The notes under the pieces were generated by a model, which made no database searches, was not told the origin of the DNA, and was given only the letters and a program-made list of their open reading frames with translations. Made by a program: the position numbers and the translations under genes. From the NCBI GenBank assembly GCA_937991535.1, contig CALKHN010000003.1, forward strand, positions 1 through 64,000: 64,000 nucleotides of DNA. The letters are read 5' to 3'. The stretch's first letter is position 1. The number at the start of each line of letters is the position of its first letter. This document shows positions 33,901 to 41,432 of the stretch, one piece after another. This DNA comes from an uncultured Sphingobacteriales bacterium (GTDB lineage Bacteria > Bacteroidota > Bacteroidia > Chitinophagales > Chitinophagaceae).

Positions 33901-34152
33901 ATATTCAACCCCTTTTATATTGGAAACTGTTTTTTCCATTGGCGCCACCAGCTTCGTTTCTACTTCGCTTACGCCAGCGCCGGGGTAGGCAAGCATGATG
34001 TCTATAACGGGCGCTTCAATCTGGGGTTCTTCTTCTCTCGGTATTAGCATGGCAGCATATCCCCCGATCAGTAAAAAGGCGATCATTAGAAGCACCGTTA
34101 ATTTCGACGTGATAAATGCCCTGGCTATATTTCCGGATAATCCTTTTTCCAT
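30928..34152 (-). CDS. RND efflux pump, inner-membrane permease
   Basis: 1074 aa from the ATG at 34152 (MEKGLSGNIARAF). The frame is open to 34368, but the extra 72 residues are highly basic, unlike the family, and overlap the adaptor gene. Features: first helix LLMIAFLLIGGYAAM, loop start PGAGVSEVETKLVAPMEKTV, TM4 acidic pair in GIVVDDSIIIAENMHRH, and a second half with IGFIALAGVMVRNSLLLIDF and RTTPILLTAGAVVLG. Closest by eye to HAE1/acriflavin-type pumps. It belongs to an operon TolC - adaptor - RND - PII-like - DUF2892. Confidence 0.94.
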   Translation of the reverse strand: MEKGLSGNIARAFITSKLTVLLMIAFLLIGGYAAMLIPREEEPQIEAPVIDIMLAYPGAGVSEVETKLVAPMEKTVSNIKGVEYVYSTVMQDQAVLTVQFYVGEDIERSLVKLYNELLKNMDKMPEGVLMPLIKSRAIDDVPVLGLTLWSKTYDDYQLRQIGEVLTNEIKKIPDVANIDITGGRSTTIKVILDKDRMAENHVDFLSISKQIQGSNAQMTSGNLLKANTVIVVKTGSFLTTAEEVSNLVVGINQQQPVYLRQIAKVEESPETAKQHVVFGYGQADTAALQSLGSDFPAVTLSIAKRTGADAMHLSQRILEKIAHVKKEIIPDEVQITTTRNYGETASEKVSELLFHLFISIVVVTLFVMLAMGWRGGLVVFLSVPVTFALTLFTYYLMDYTLNRITLFALVFITGIVVDDSIIIAENMHRHFKMKRLPLHQAAIYAINEVGNPTILATFTVIAAVLPMAFVSGMMGPYMSPMPIGASIAMMLSLIVALTLTPYLGYIFLREKEKKGKEKKPPVLEQTAIYKIYKRFLHPMLQTRWKRWAFMLSVIVMLLGSLLLFYTKTVAVKMLPFDNKNEFQVIIDMPEGTTLENTAVVTREIAAYIAKQDMVTNYQGYIGTAGPISFNGLVRHYDMRRGENVADIQVNLVNKNDRKIQSHDIAKNMRPGIQEIGRKFNANVKVVEVPPGPPVLSTIVAEVYGPDYDQQIALAAQVKEMIATTADVVDTDWMVEDDQQAYHFEVDKEKAMRYGIAPAQVVATMHAALSGQKAGLLHTPASYRQTNIVLQLADSDKKDVGDILNLKITGESGNAVAISDLVVVTKGHKEKSIYRKNQKRVVYVLADMAGKLESPFYAMSKVSDQLKNIKLPAGYTVTEEYNQQPSTEDNFTLKWDGEWQITYEVFRDLGIAFLVAIIIIYMLIVAFFQDFKAPVVMLSVIPLSLIGIVIGHWIMGAYFSATSMIGFIALAGVMVRNSLLLIDFIEIRLKDGVPMKQAILEAGAVRTTPILLTAGAVVLGAIVILFDPIFQGLAISLMGGTITSTFLTLIVVPLLYYKMERNKHTNHPEPNSETT

Positions 34153-34232
34153 ATATTTTTTTTCAGTATGCTGGTAATTTGATGATTTTGAGACAGGGCT
34201 GTAACGCCGCCGTAAAATTTTTTTGCAAATGA

Positions 34233-35348
34233 CTATTTCGTTTCTTTTACAATTACAGGAACGCCGTTGTATAGTTTTCCATCTGCTTTCAGGATAAATT
34301 GCTCGGAAGGGTTCAACCCTGAAAGTACTTCCACATTTTCTCCGGATGTTTTTCCGAGTCTTACCCATCTTAACAAAGCGGTACCGGTATTGCTGATGGT
34401 ATACAAACCTTCTAACTGGTCTTTGTGTATTATAGCCGATAGTGGTACGAGGATCCTCTCATTGTCTGTTGCGTCCTGAGTATTTTGCGTGCTTTCAATA
34501 AGCGCATTTACATACATGCCGGAATACAATCCCTTGTTTTCCTTTTCGGGTACCGAAATTTTAACCATATACTGCCCACCCGAAAGCTGTGAGGAAGGAT
34601 TGATCTCGGTTATGAAACCTTCAAACATTCTCCCGGCAGATTTGATATCTATCTGCACCTTGTCTTTCAGTCTTATTTTACTGATTTCTGTTTCGGGTAT
34701 TGCAGCTTTTATGTGGTAGCCGGCATTTTTCTCAATGGTCAGTACAGGCATTCCCGGCGATGCCAGTGTGCCGGGCTCCGCTGATCGTTGTATAACGGTG
34801 CCGGAGAATGGCGCAGTTAGGGTAGTATAACGCATCATGGCGCTTACTTCGTTGCGCATTTGCTTTGCTGCTTCAACCCGTGCTTTGGCCGAATTGTATT
34901 GTAGGGTTACATTGTCTAATTCTTTTGCGGATGCGCTTTGCTGACCGTACAATGCGGTAAACCGGTTGTAGTCTTTCTGCGCGCTTTCCAGGCTGGCGGA
35001 TGCTTCCGCTATCATGGCGTCTGCCTGGGCACGTTTGGCACTCATCTCCTGATCGTTGATGGTAGCCAACACCTGCCCGGCCTGCACCTTGTCTCCAACC
35101 TTTACATTCAGTTTTATAATATAGCCCATTACCCTGGTGCTTATATTGGCCGTTTCAGTGGCTTCCAGCCGACCGCTTGCCTGAATGCCGTTCGACGCCT
35201 TTACGCCAGCACTGGCAACGGTAACAGGTACAGGAGGGCTACTGTTCTGGAGCGTTTTCGCTCCCTTGTCTTTAGATGTGCAGGAACTTATTGTTACCAA
35301 TATCGCTGCGAACAAAAGAAAAATAACAGATTGGGTGAGGAGTTTCAT
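34233..35348 (-). CDS. RND periplasmic adaptor lipoprotein
   Basis: 371 aa. The lipobox VTISSC makes it a lipoprotein. Features: barrel-sandwich half motif RLEATETANISTRVMGYIIKLNVKVGDKVQAG, a helical hairpin (about 100-165), then APFSGTVIQRSAEPGTLASPGMPVL and membrane-proximal domain segments. It is the adaptor for the permease 80 nt downstream; the TolC gene ends 17 nt upstream. Confidence 0.93.
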   Translation of the reverse strand: MKLLTQSVIFLLFAAILVTISSCTSKDKGAKTLQNSSPPVPVTVASAGVKASNGIQASGRLEATETANISTRVMGYIIKLNVKVGDKVQAGQVLATINDQEMSAKRAQADAMIAEASASLESAQKDYNRFTALYGQQSASAKELDNVTLQYNSAKARVEAAKQMRNEVSAMMRYTTLTAPFSGTVIQRSAEPGTLASPGMPVLTIEKNAGYHIKAAIPETEISKIRLKDKVQIDIKSAGRMFEGFITEINPSSQLSGGQYMVKISVPEKENKGLYSGMYVNALIESTQNTQDATDNERILVPLSAIIHKDQLEGLYTISNTGTALLRWVRLGKTSGENVEVLSGLNPSEQFILKADGKLYNGVPVIVKETK

Positions 35349-35365
35349 TATTATTTTTTTAAAAG

Positions 35366-36754
35366 CTATGGAGTTAAAAATTGCAGGTACGCGGTTGTTA
35401 CATGCGCACCGTAAACAGCCTGCCGGTACAATAGTTTTTGCTGCGACAGTTGGGTTTGAGCGGTTAACACTTCTGTAGTGTTTACCAAACCCTGGTTATA
35501 CCGGTTTTGAAGGATGCGCAATGCCTCGGCTGCCAGAAGAACGGCTTTTTCCTGCTGCATTATTTTAAATGTAGCAAGTGTTAGCTGGCGCTGGGTTTTG
35601 CTCAATTCCATCCCCGCCTCATCCTTTTGTTTGGCCAGTTCCTTCTTTAGTTTATCGCGCTCTCCGGTTTGTGCTAAAATTTTATTCCTGGTTTGATTGC
35701 CGTTAAAGAGATCCCAGGATAACTGCAGTCCGGCCAAATAAGCATGGGCACCGAACCCGGTTATTTTACGATCGTTAAACTGGTAATTGCCAAAAGCGTT
35801 TAGCCTGGGGAGGTAGCTCATTTTGCTGCTTTTGATCATGAGGTTATACGACTGTATTGCGGCTTCCATGGACTTGAAATCCGATCGTTCCTGCGATAAC
35901 TGATCTGCTGCATTTTCGGTCGCAGGCGCAGGAGGAAAAGAAGTTGTTGTATATACCATACCTACCGGCTGACCCATCAATACACTTAAATAATCTGATG
36001 CGTTTTTAATATTTTCTGTGGACTCCGAAATGGCGGTTTCAGCCGTTTTTAGCTGTACTTCAATGTTCAATACATCCGATTTTTGCAGCAGTCCCTGGTT
36101 GTACCGGTCGTTGGTGAAGGTATATATAGCCTGAACGGCTTGCAGCGATTCTTCCATCACATTTTTAGCTTCATAAGCCAATTGCAATTGCAGATATGCC
36201 TGTTGTACAAGGAACGTAACATATTCCCTGGTTCGTTGTGATTTGTGCTGGTATAATGCCAGTTGCTGGAAGGCGCTTTTACGCTGGTACAGCTTGTCTG
36301 CATTTATTAAAGGCTGCTGCACATTTACGGTAGCCATAAAGTCTGACGTTGCGGAAGGATGATTGAGTAACTGCGGGTTAAAATCGTCCGGGGTTATCTG
36401 ACGCTGCTGCAGTTTCGCGCCAAACGCATTTAACGGGTTGTCGGAAACCATTGCGGTATAGGAAAGCGATACCCTGGGAAGATAAACGGCTGTAGTTTGC
36501 CTGTAATTGAAAAGGGCTATTTTTTCGTCCAGTTCAGACAGGGATATGTTTTTGTTATCCGCAGTAGCCATTCGGATAGCCTCATTTACATCCAGCTCTT
36601 TTACAGTTGGCTGGGCTTGTAATATGTATCCTGTAAACAGCAGTGCAGTCAGCACCCGGAACTTCAGCGCAGCATCGCCCGTTTTTTTGCGGGATGTAAC
36701 GGGAAGAATCCGGTAATAAAAATTTCTGATATTGTAAGCGATTTGATTTATCAT
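35366..36754 (-). CDS. TolC-family outer-membrane efflux protein
   Basis: 462 aa. An N-terminal extension of about 35 residues precedes a signal-like core (LTALLFTGYILQAQ), so the true start may lie downstream. TolC repeats are clear: LDVNEAIRMATADNKNISLSELDEKIA, NDRYNQGLLQKSDVLNIEVQLK and QNRYNQGLVNTTEVLTAQTQLS. It is the first gene of the second RND operon and diverges from the CHAD gene. Confidence 0.92.
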   Translation of the reverse strand: MINQIAYNIRNFYYRILPVTSRKKTGDAALKFRVLTALLFTGYILQAQPTVKELDVNEAIRMATADNKNISLSELDEKIALFNYRQTTAVYLPRVSLSYTAMVSDNPLNAFGAKLQQRQITPDDFNPQLLNHPSATSDFMATVNVQQPLINADKLYQRKSAFQQLALYQHKSQRTREYVTFLVQQAYLQLQLAYEAKNVMEESLQAVQAIYTFTNDRYNQGLLQKSDVLNIEVQLKTAETAISESTENIKNASDYLSVLMGQPVGMVYTTTSFPPAPATENAADQLSQERSDFKSMEAAIQSYNLMIKSSKMSYLPRLNAFGNYQFNDRKITGFGAHAYLAGLQLSWDLFNGNQTRNKILAQTGERDKLKKELAKQKDEAGMELSKTQRQLTLATFKIMQQEKAVLLAAEALRILQNRYNQGLVNTTEVLTAQTQLSQQKLLYRQAVYGAHVTTAYLQFLTP

Positions 36755-36800
36755 GCGTTTGAATTACTGTGCCGGTTAACTGATTGGGTTGTTTTGTTTG

Positions 36801-37781
36801 ATGGCAAAAGTCTGTAAAAGCGGTTTCTCCCACAGTTACTTTAGTTACACAAGGAAATTATTTTTTGCAGGTGTAAACTGGGCTTCTGGTTACTTATATT
36901 ACATTTGGGTAAGCAAAGAATCTGTTCAAACTGCACAGCTATTGAAACAGCAAGATATACAACATATTATCGGTGCTTTTTTTAAGCGGCTGAGAAAATA
37001 TGCCAGGAAAATAAAAAGGGGCGACAGCGCTGAAGCGATCCATCTTTTCAGGGTAGAAATTAAAAAGCTGCGGGCATTCCTGCGGTTGCTTTCTTTGGAG
37101 TTAAAGAAGGAGAACAGTCTGAAACTTCCATCCAAAATCAAAGAAATGTACCAGTATGCAGGAAAATTGCGCGACAGTCAATTGCACCACGAACGCATGA
37201 AGTTCGCAGTTAAAAACAGCGAACTTCAGATCCCGGAAGTAAAAATGGTATGGAAAGGTGTTGCCGGGAAAAAAGAAAAAATGGGAAACAGGTGGCTCTC
37301 AGACAAAGATTTTTTCGCAGCAGAGCTGAAATTGAATAAGAAATTGCCAAATGAGATAGGAACTGCTACCGTAAACGCATTTTTCAGCTTAAAGCTTGGT
37401 ACTATTTTATCTCTTGTTACGAAAGGTTCTTTTGCCGATGAGGAACTGCACACGATCCGGAAAAACCTCAAAGATATCATATACATTGTAAAACTGTACC
37501 GAACTGATATGAAAGAAAAGTTGCCATTCATTTTCCGGAATAAAGGCAGGGAGAAGGTTGCGGAAGAATTGGCCCACGAACTGGGAACATATAATGACCT
37601 TTGTATGGATGTACATTTTTTAGAAAAAGCCATAAAAATGAATAGCGCTAGTAAAAACACGGAAATGGAATCTTTGCTTAAGATATTTCTGGTTGAGAAA
37701 AGGAAATTAAAAAAGAAAATAGTGGCCGGAATTTCAAGTCCGGATCTTTTAAAATTGAAAAGGCAGGTTACGAAAAAATAA
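36801..37781 (+). CDS. CHAD domain protein
   Basis: 326 aa from the ATG at 36801. The CHAD helical domain starts near LLKQQDIQHIIGAFFKRLRK, with the basic signature AIHLFRVEIKKLRAFLRLL, AGKLRDSQLHHERM, and later IRKNLKDIIYIVKLYR and ELGTYNDLCMDVHFLE. CHAD proteins bind polyphosphate through rows of conserved His and basic residues. The first 47 residues do not look like family sequence, and a perfect -7 element (TACATTTG, 36900-36907) lies inside them. An in-frame TTG at 36942 may therefore be the true start. It diverges from the efflux operon. Confidence 0.8.
   Translation: MAKVCKSGFSHSYFSYTRKLFFAGVNWASGYLYYIWVSKESVQTAQLLKQQDIQHIIGAFFKRLRKYARKIKRGDSAEAIHLFRVEIKKLRAFLRLLSLELKKENSLKLPSKIKEMYQYAGKLRDSQLHHERMKFAVKNSELQIPEVKMVWKGVAGKKEKMGNRWLSDKDFFAAELKLNKKLPNEIGTATVNAFFSLKLGTILSLVTKGSFADEELHTIRKNLKDIIYIVKLYRTDMKEKLPFIFRNKGREKVAEELAHELGTYNDLCMDVHFLEKAIKMNSASKNTEMESLLKIFLVEKRKLKKKIVAGISSPDLLKLKRQVTKK
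36900..36907 (+). promoter_or_regulatory. Candidate -7 promoter element of the CHAD gene
   Basis: TACATTTG matches TAnnTTTG. If used, transcription would start near 36912 and translation at the in-frame TTG at 36942, giving a 279-aa protein that begins at the CHAD domain. Confidence 0.4.
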
Positions 37782-37828
37782 TCATTTAACTACGGGGCAT
37801 TAACCTTTATAAAACGTTATTCTGCATT

Positions 37829-38884
37829 ATGACAAATCAGGTACAGTATTCCGGTAATTTGCTCAAATACCTGCAAATCATATTTTTTACAGTCGTTATA
37901 CTCTATTTTGGGAAGACGCTTTTTATACCCCTGTTTTTTGGATTGTTGATTGCCATGATTTTGTACCCGGTTTGTAAATGGCTCGAGCAAAAGCATTTTC
38001 CCAAAAGTATAGCTATAACCCTTTGCCTGCTTATTGTAACGCTTCTTTTCGCAGGTATTGTGTTGCTGTTCATCTGGCAAATCAATATGTTCCGGGAGGA
38101 TGCGCCCGGGCTCATTAAAAAATTACAGGCAACATTACAGGAGTTCGCGGCGTGGGTAGCGGAAAGCTTTGGTTTAAATACCGCCAACTGGACGCAGCAA
38201 AGTATGAGCAGTATAGGCAGTATTGCTACTGCGGTAATTAATAATATGCTTGATACCTTTTTCATGTTATTCCTGATTCCCGTATACACGGCCCTTTTCC
38301 TGTACCACCGGCGGTTGTTTGTTCAGTTTCTCCGGTGGGTTGCCGGCGAGCGGTACAGGCCGAAATTGGATTTGATGTTACCCAAAATGATTGATACCTA
38401 TTTTAATTACATAAAAGGGATGGTACTGGTATACATTATTGTAGGCGTGCTTAACAGCATTGGGCTGCTGGCGCTTGGAATAGAACACGCGGTGTTGTTT
38501 GGAATGCTTTGTGCAGTTATGACCATTATACCTTATGTAGGTATAGTGGTAAGTGCGCTTTTGCCCATTTCTGTAGCGTGGTTGTCTACCGGTTCTATAT
38601 GGTATCCGGTAGGCGTAGTGGCCATTTTTGCAGTGGTGCAATACCTGGAGGCCAATGTTATATTTCCAAAAGTGGTGGGCGTGCAATTAAATGTAAGTAC
38701 CTGGGCCATGCTGGTAGCTGTTATTGCCGGTGGCATTTTGTGGGGCGTTTCAGGTATGGTATTGTTTATTCCTTTCGTGGCGTTGCTGAAAATAAGCAGC
38801 GAATATATAGAAGAATGGAAGCCGTTGAATATTTTGCTTAGCAGAAGTGGTATTGCGGGTAAAGAAGAGCATGTTGCAGAATGA
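37829..38884 (+). CDS. AI-2E family transporter (PerM-like)
   Basis: 351 aa with eight predicted helices and the family's pattern: FGKTLFIPLFFGLLIAMILYPVCKWLE at the start, a central amphipathic part with a PKLDLMLPKMIDTYFNYIKGMV segment, and EANVIFPKVVGVQLNVSTWAMLVAVIAGGILWG near the end. Members include the quorum-signal exporter TqsA and sodium-proton antiporters, so the substrate is open. It follows the CHAD gene by 47 nt. Confidence 0.9.
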   Translation: MTNQVQYSGNLLKYLQIIFFTVVILYFGKTLFIPLFFGLLIAMILYPVCKWLEQKHFPKSIAITLCLLIVTLLFAGIVLLFIWQINMFREDAPGLIKKLQATLQEFAAWVAESFGLNTANWTQQSMSSIGSIATAVINNMLDTFFMLFLIPVYTALFLYHRRLFVQFLRWVAGERYRPKLDLMLPKMIDTYFNYIKGMVLVYIIVGVLNSIGLLALGIEHAVLFGMLCAVMTIIPYVGIVVSALLPISVAWLSTGSIWYPVGVVAIFAVVQYLEANVIFPKVVGVQLNVSTWAMLVAVIAGGILWGVSGMVLFIPFVALLKISSEYIEEWKPLNILLSRSGIAGKEEHVAE

Positions 38885-38907
38885 GGAGCGGATGCTGATC
38901 AATGATG

Positions 38908-39291
38908 CTACACCACCCATTTTCCCTTAAGCTGCCATGACAGTAAAAGAATAAACAACCCTGCACTAAGATACAATACCTGCATTCCGTTTACAGTTTG
39001 GATCAGGATCATTTGTGCAATAATCCATCCTGCTGTTATTGCTCCGGCGGCAAGGGACCAACGATACCATTTGATTCTTTTCGATACTACCAGTGCCGCT
39101 GCAATCGCGTTTGTTGTTCCAACCAGTAACAGCGCCAGTCCGGGTATAAAAAATCCCTTAAACGGAGTAGGTTTTAAAAGATCGCGTGATAGTTGCAGCA
39201 GGCGGCCATCGGGGTTCATCATCATAACAGAACCGCAGACTATTGCCGTAATACCAACAAAGCAAAGCAATATCAGTAAAATGACCTTCAT
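38908..39291 (-). CDS. Four-helix membrane protein, unknown
   Basis: 127 aa with four hydrophobic helices (VILLILLCFVGITAIVCGSVM, FFIPGLALLLVGTTNAIAAALVV, WSLAAGAITAGWIIAQMILI, VLYLSAGLFILLLSWQL) and short loops. I do not recognise the family with certainty. It converges with the AI-2E gene, leaving only 23 nt between the stops. Confidence 0.75.
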   Translation of the reverse strand: MKVILLILLCFVGITAIVCGSVMMMNPDGRLLQLSRDLLKPTPFKGFFIPGLALLLVGTTNAIAAALVVSKRIKWYRWSLAAGAITAGWIIAQMILIQTVNGMQVLYLSAGLFILLLSWQLKGKWVV

Positions 39292-39321
39292 CGTTAAGTT
39301 AATCAGAAAATAGGTTATTGC

Positions 39322-39795
39322 TTAAGAAGCAAAAAAGTGCTTTTCCGTGCTTTTTTCAAAGCGACCGGTTTTTTCTGTTACCCGGATGCGAAAAACAACT
39401 CCTGTTATTTTACTTACATCCGTATCCTGAAAGGGCCACTGGGATGTAAGGTGCATGGTTTCGCTGCTGATAAGCGGCAACTTTCTTTCCGTAAGTTTTT
39501 GAAGTGCCATAGTTCTCTCCGGCTCCTGGAGTAGTTCTTCAAATTTCCCCCATAAAACAGCGCTTTGCCAGTTGGAAAGGTCTTTTGTATCATCCACCTG
39601 GAAGCAAACCTGTGGATTTTTCCGCATCATTTCTACTTTCATACCTTCAAAAGTATGCCCGTAAATGTATTCTCCATCATACACATAGCTGATAGGTACC
39701 ACATAGGTTACATCTTTGGCATGGCAACCAATTCTGCCAACCAGTTGCAGTTGCACAAGCGTTTCTATATCGTCTGCGCTTAGTATCCCAAACAT
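39322..39795 (-). CDS. Pyridoxamine 5'-phosphate oxidase-fold flavin-binding protein
   Basis: 157 aa from the ATG at 39795 (MFGILSADDIETL). The longer frame to 39858 adds residues unlike the family. It has the split-barrel pattern of stand-alone PPOX proteins: GRIGCHAKDVTYVVPISYVYDGEYIYGHT, MKVEMMRKNPQVCFQVDD, NWQSAVLWGKFEEL. These bind FMN or heme and act on small molecules. A degenerate Fnr-like site (39873-39886) lies in its upstream region. Confidence 0.85.
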   Translation of the reverse strand: MFGILSADDIETLVQLQLVGRIGCHAKDVTYVVPISYVYDGEYIYGHTFEGMKVEMMRKNPQVCFQVDDTKDLSNWQSAVLWGKFEELLQEPERTMALQKLTERKLPLISSETMHLTSQWPFQDTDVSKITGVVFRIRVTEKTGRFEKSTEKHFFAS

Positions 39796-39872
39796 GGTGA
39801 TTGTTTTTTCAAAGATAAGCAATATTTTATGTTTATTTAGGTGATGAATCTCAGGCAATTGTAAGAACTATA

Positions 39873-39886
39873 TTGATAGTGGTCAT
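39873..39886. promoter_or_regulatory. Degenerate Fnr-like site before the PPOX gene
   Basis: TTGATAGTGGTCAT matches TTGAT-N4-ATCAA at 8 of 10 fixed positions and lies about 80 bp upstream of the PPOX start. Weaker than the two perfect TGAT-N4-ATCA cores elsewhere; listed because of the nearby REC-Crp regulator. Confidence 0.25.
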
Positions 39887-39978
39887 TTTTTTCATATTGA
39901 TTAAACTCATAGTCCCTGATGATGCGGGTTCTTTTATCTTGCTGAGTTTAAATATACATTTGAACGTAAAAGCCGATC

Positions 39979-40377
39979 ATGTATTTGCATATTTCCTCGA
40001 AGCTCCCCATCATTGATGTACAAAAAGCATTTAGCAATGCATTCCCTTTTTTGAAAATCGAATTTTTCAAAAGCCATGATGAGCATTACCTGCTGCCCGG
40101 CGACCGGAACATTGCTGAAGCTCAAAAAAAGATAACCGAGGATAGCATAGAGGTTAAAGCAGAAATGAAAGTAAAGGAACTGGAGGAGGCGCTTAACAAA
40201 TTGTTTCCCTTACATGCGCAGGTTTTCAGACGCTCGGGAAATATATGGCTGGAAACCACCATGACTGATGAATGGACGCTTGAGCAACAAAATGAACATG
40301 GCAGGGAAATTTCAGCTTCCGATACCAAAAAAGACGCAATAAGAGGCGATTATGATCTTAGCAGGGATAACGATTAA
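39979..40377 (+). CDS. Conserved hypothetical protein
   Basis: 132 aa, no signal or membrane segment. The N-terminal half alternates strands and helices (SSKLPIIDVQKAFSNAFPFLKIEFFK), and a second similar alpha-beta unit follows (EVKAEMKVKELEEALNKLFPLHAQVFRRSGNIWLETT). The tail is acidic and probably disordered. Codon use and regular structure support a real gene; function unknown. Its stop codon overlaps that of the convergent REC-Crp gene. Confidence 0.7.
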   Translation: MYLHISSKLPIIDVQKAFSNAFPFLKIEFFKSHDEHYLLPGDRNIAEAQKKITEDSIEVKAEMKVKELEEALNKLFPLHAQVFRRSGNIWLETTMTDEWTLEQQNEHGREISASDTKKDAIRGDYDLSRDND

Positions 40378-41429
40378 TAAAGCAGATTGCTGAGCTGCCC
40401 GGGATTGGAAACAATGATTTTGCCTTCCCTGATTTCAATACGCTTCTCCGATTTAAAATCACTTAAAGTTCTTATCAGCGATTCGGTGGCTGTACCTATA
40501 TACTGAGCGATATCCTCTCGCGATATCTCAATACGATTAGAGGTTCTGCCTGCATTAAACTTAGTATGAATATCTACCAGCGCCTTGGCTACCCTTTTGC
40601 GCAGTGAGCTGTATGCCAGGTTAAGCAAGCGTTCTTCCTTATCCTTTACATTTTGTGTTATCAGATGAATGAATTTTGTAGCTACGGCAATATCATTGTA
40701 TATCATCTTCTGAAAATCTTCCCTTGGTAACTGCAAAATATCCGAATCTTCAAGTATGATAGCGCTATCCTCGTAGCTTTTATCTTCAATGATAGGAGAA
40801 TAGCCTATAAAATCACCGTCGCTAAAGAGATCGGTAATATACTCTTTCCCGTCTTCATGGGTTCGGAATCCTTTTACTTTTCCTTTTACCACATAATATA
40901 GAAACCGGGGTCGCTTTTCTTCCTGGTAAAGAAATTGCTTTTTAGTGTAGGATACAACATCATATTGGTTGGTAAGTTGTTGTATGAGCCCCGCATCATT
41001 TACATCTTTCATGAACTGAGTGATGCCCGAAGCGCCAGGCACATATTTTTGAGACAAAAGTTCTCTTTTTTTAAGCCGTACTTCTACGGCATTCAGCAGT
41101 TCAATTTCTTCAAATGGCTTGGTAATATAATCATCTGCACCCATTTCCATGCCTTTGCGCAGGTCGGATCTTTCGGTTTTTGCAGTTAAAAAAATAAAAG
41201 GGATATTACGGGTTTCAGCATTTTTTTGCAGCAGGTGCAGTACGCCGTAACCATCAAGTTCCGGCATCATGATATCACAGATAATAATGTCTGGTTTTTC
41301 CCTCAATGCTGTTTCAACTCCTTTCTTTCCGTTTTCAGCCGTCAGGCTTACATATCCTGCAAGTTCCAGTATTTCTGCTGTATTATCGCGAATATCCGGG
41401 TTGTCATCAATAACTAAAACAGACGCCAT
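40374..41429 (-). CDS. Response regulator with Crp/Fnr-type output (REC-cNMP-HTH)
   Basis: 351 aa. REC domain at 1-120 with Asp52 in CDIMMPELDG and Lys in TKPFE; cyclic-nucleotide-binding-like beta-roll at about 145-245 (FLYYVVKGKVKGFRTHEDGKEYITDLFSDGDFIGYSPI); Crp-type winged helix at about 265-345 (EISREDIAQYIGTATESLIRTLSDFK). In the recognition helix the Glu and Arg that read TGA in Crp/Fnr proteins are kept (E-S-L-I-R). No Cys cluster for an iron-sulfur centre is seen, so the signal comes through phosphorylation. It starts 3 nt after the PAS kinase stop and is that kinase's likely partner. It combines the roles of FixJ and FixK in one chain. Confidence 0.92.
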   Translation of the reverse strand: MASVLVIDDNPDIRDNTAEILELAGYVSLTAENGKKGVETALREKPDIIICDIMMPELDGYGVLHLLQKNAETRNIPFIFLTAKTERSDLRKGMEMGADDYITKPFEEIELLNAVEVRLKKRELLSQKYVPGASGITQFMKDVNDAGLIQQLTNQYDVVSYTKKQFLYQEEKRPRFLYYVVKGKVKGFRTHEDGKEYITDLFSDGDFIGYSPIIEDKSYEDSAIILEDSDILQLPREDFQKMIYNDIAVATKFIHLITQNVKDKEERLLNLAYSSLRKRVAKALVDIHTKFNAGRTSNRIEISREDIAQYIGTATESLIRTLSDFKSEKRIEIREGKIIVSNPGQLSNLLY

Positions 41430-41432
41430 GAT

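Noticed and set aside
40374..40377. Stop codons of two convergent genes share TTAA
   Set aside because: A neat overlap, but common in compact genomes and with no sign of function.
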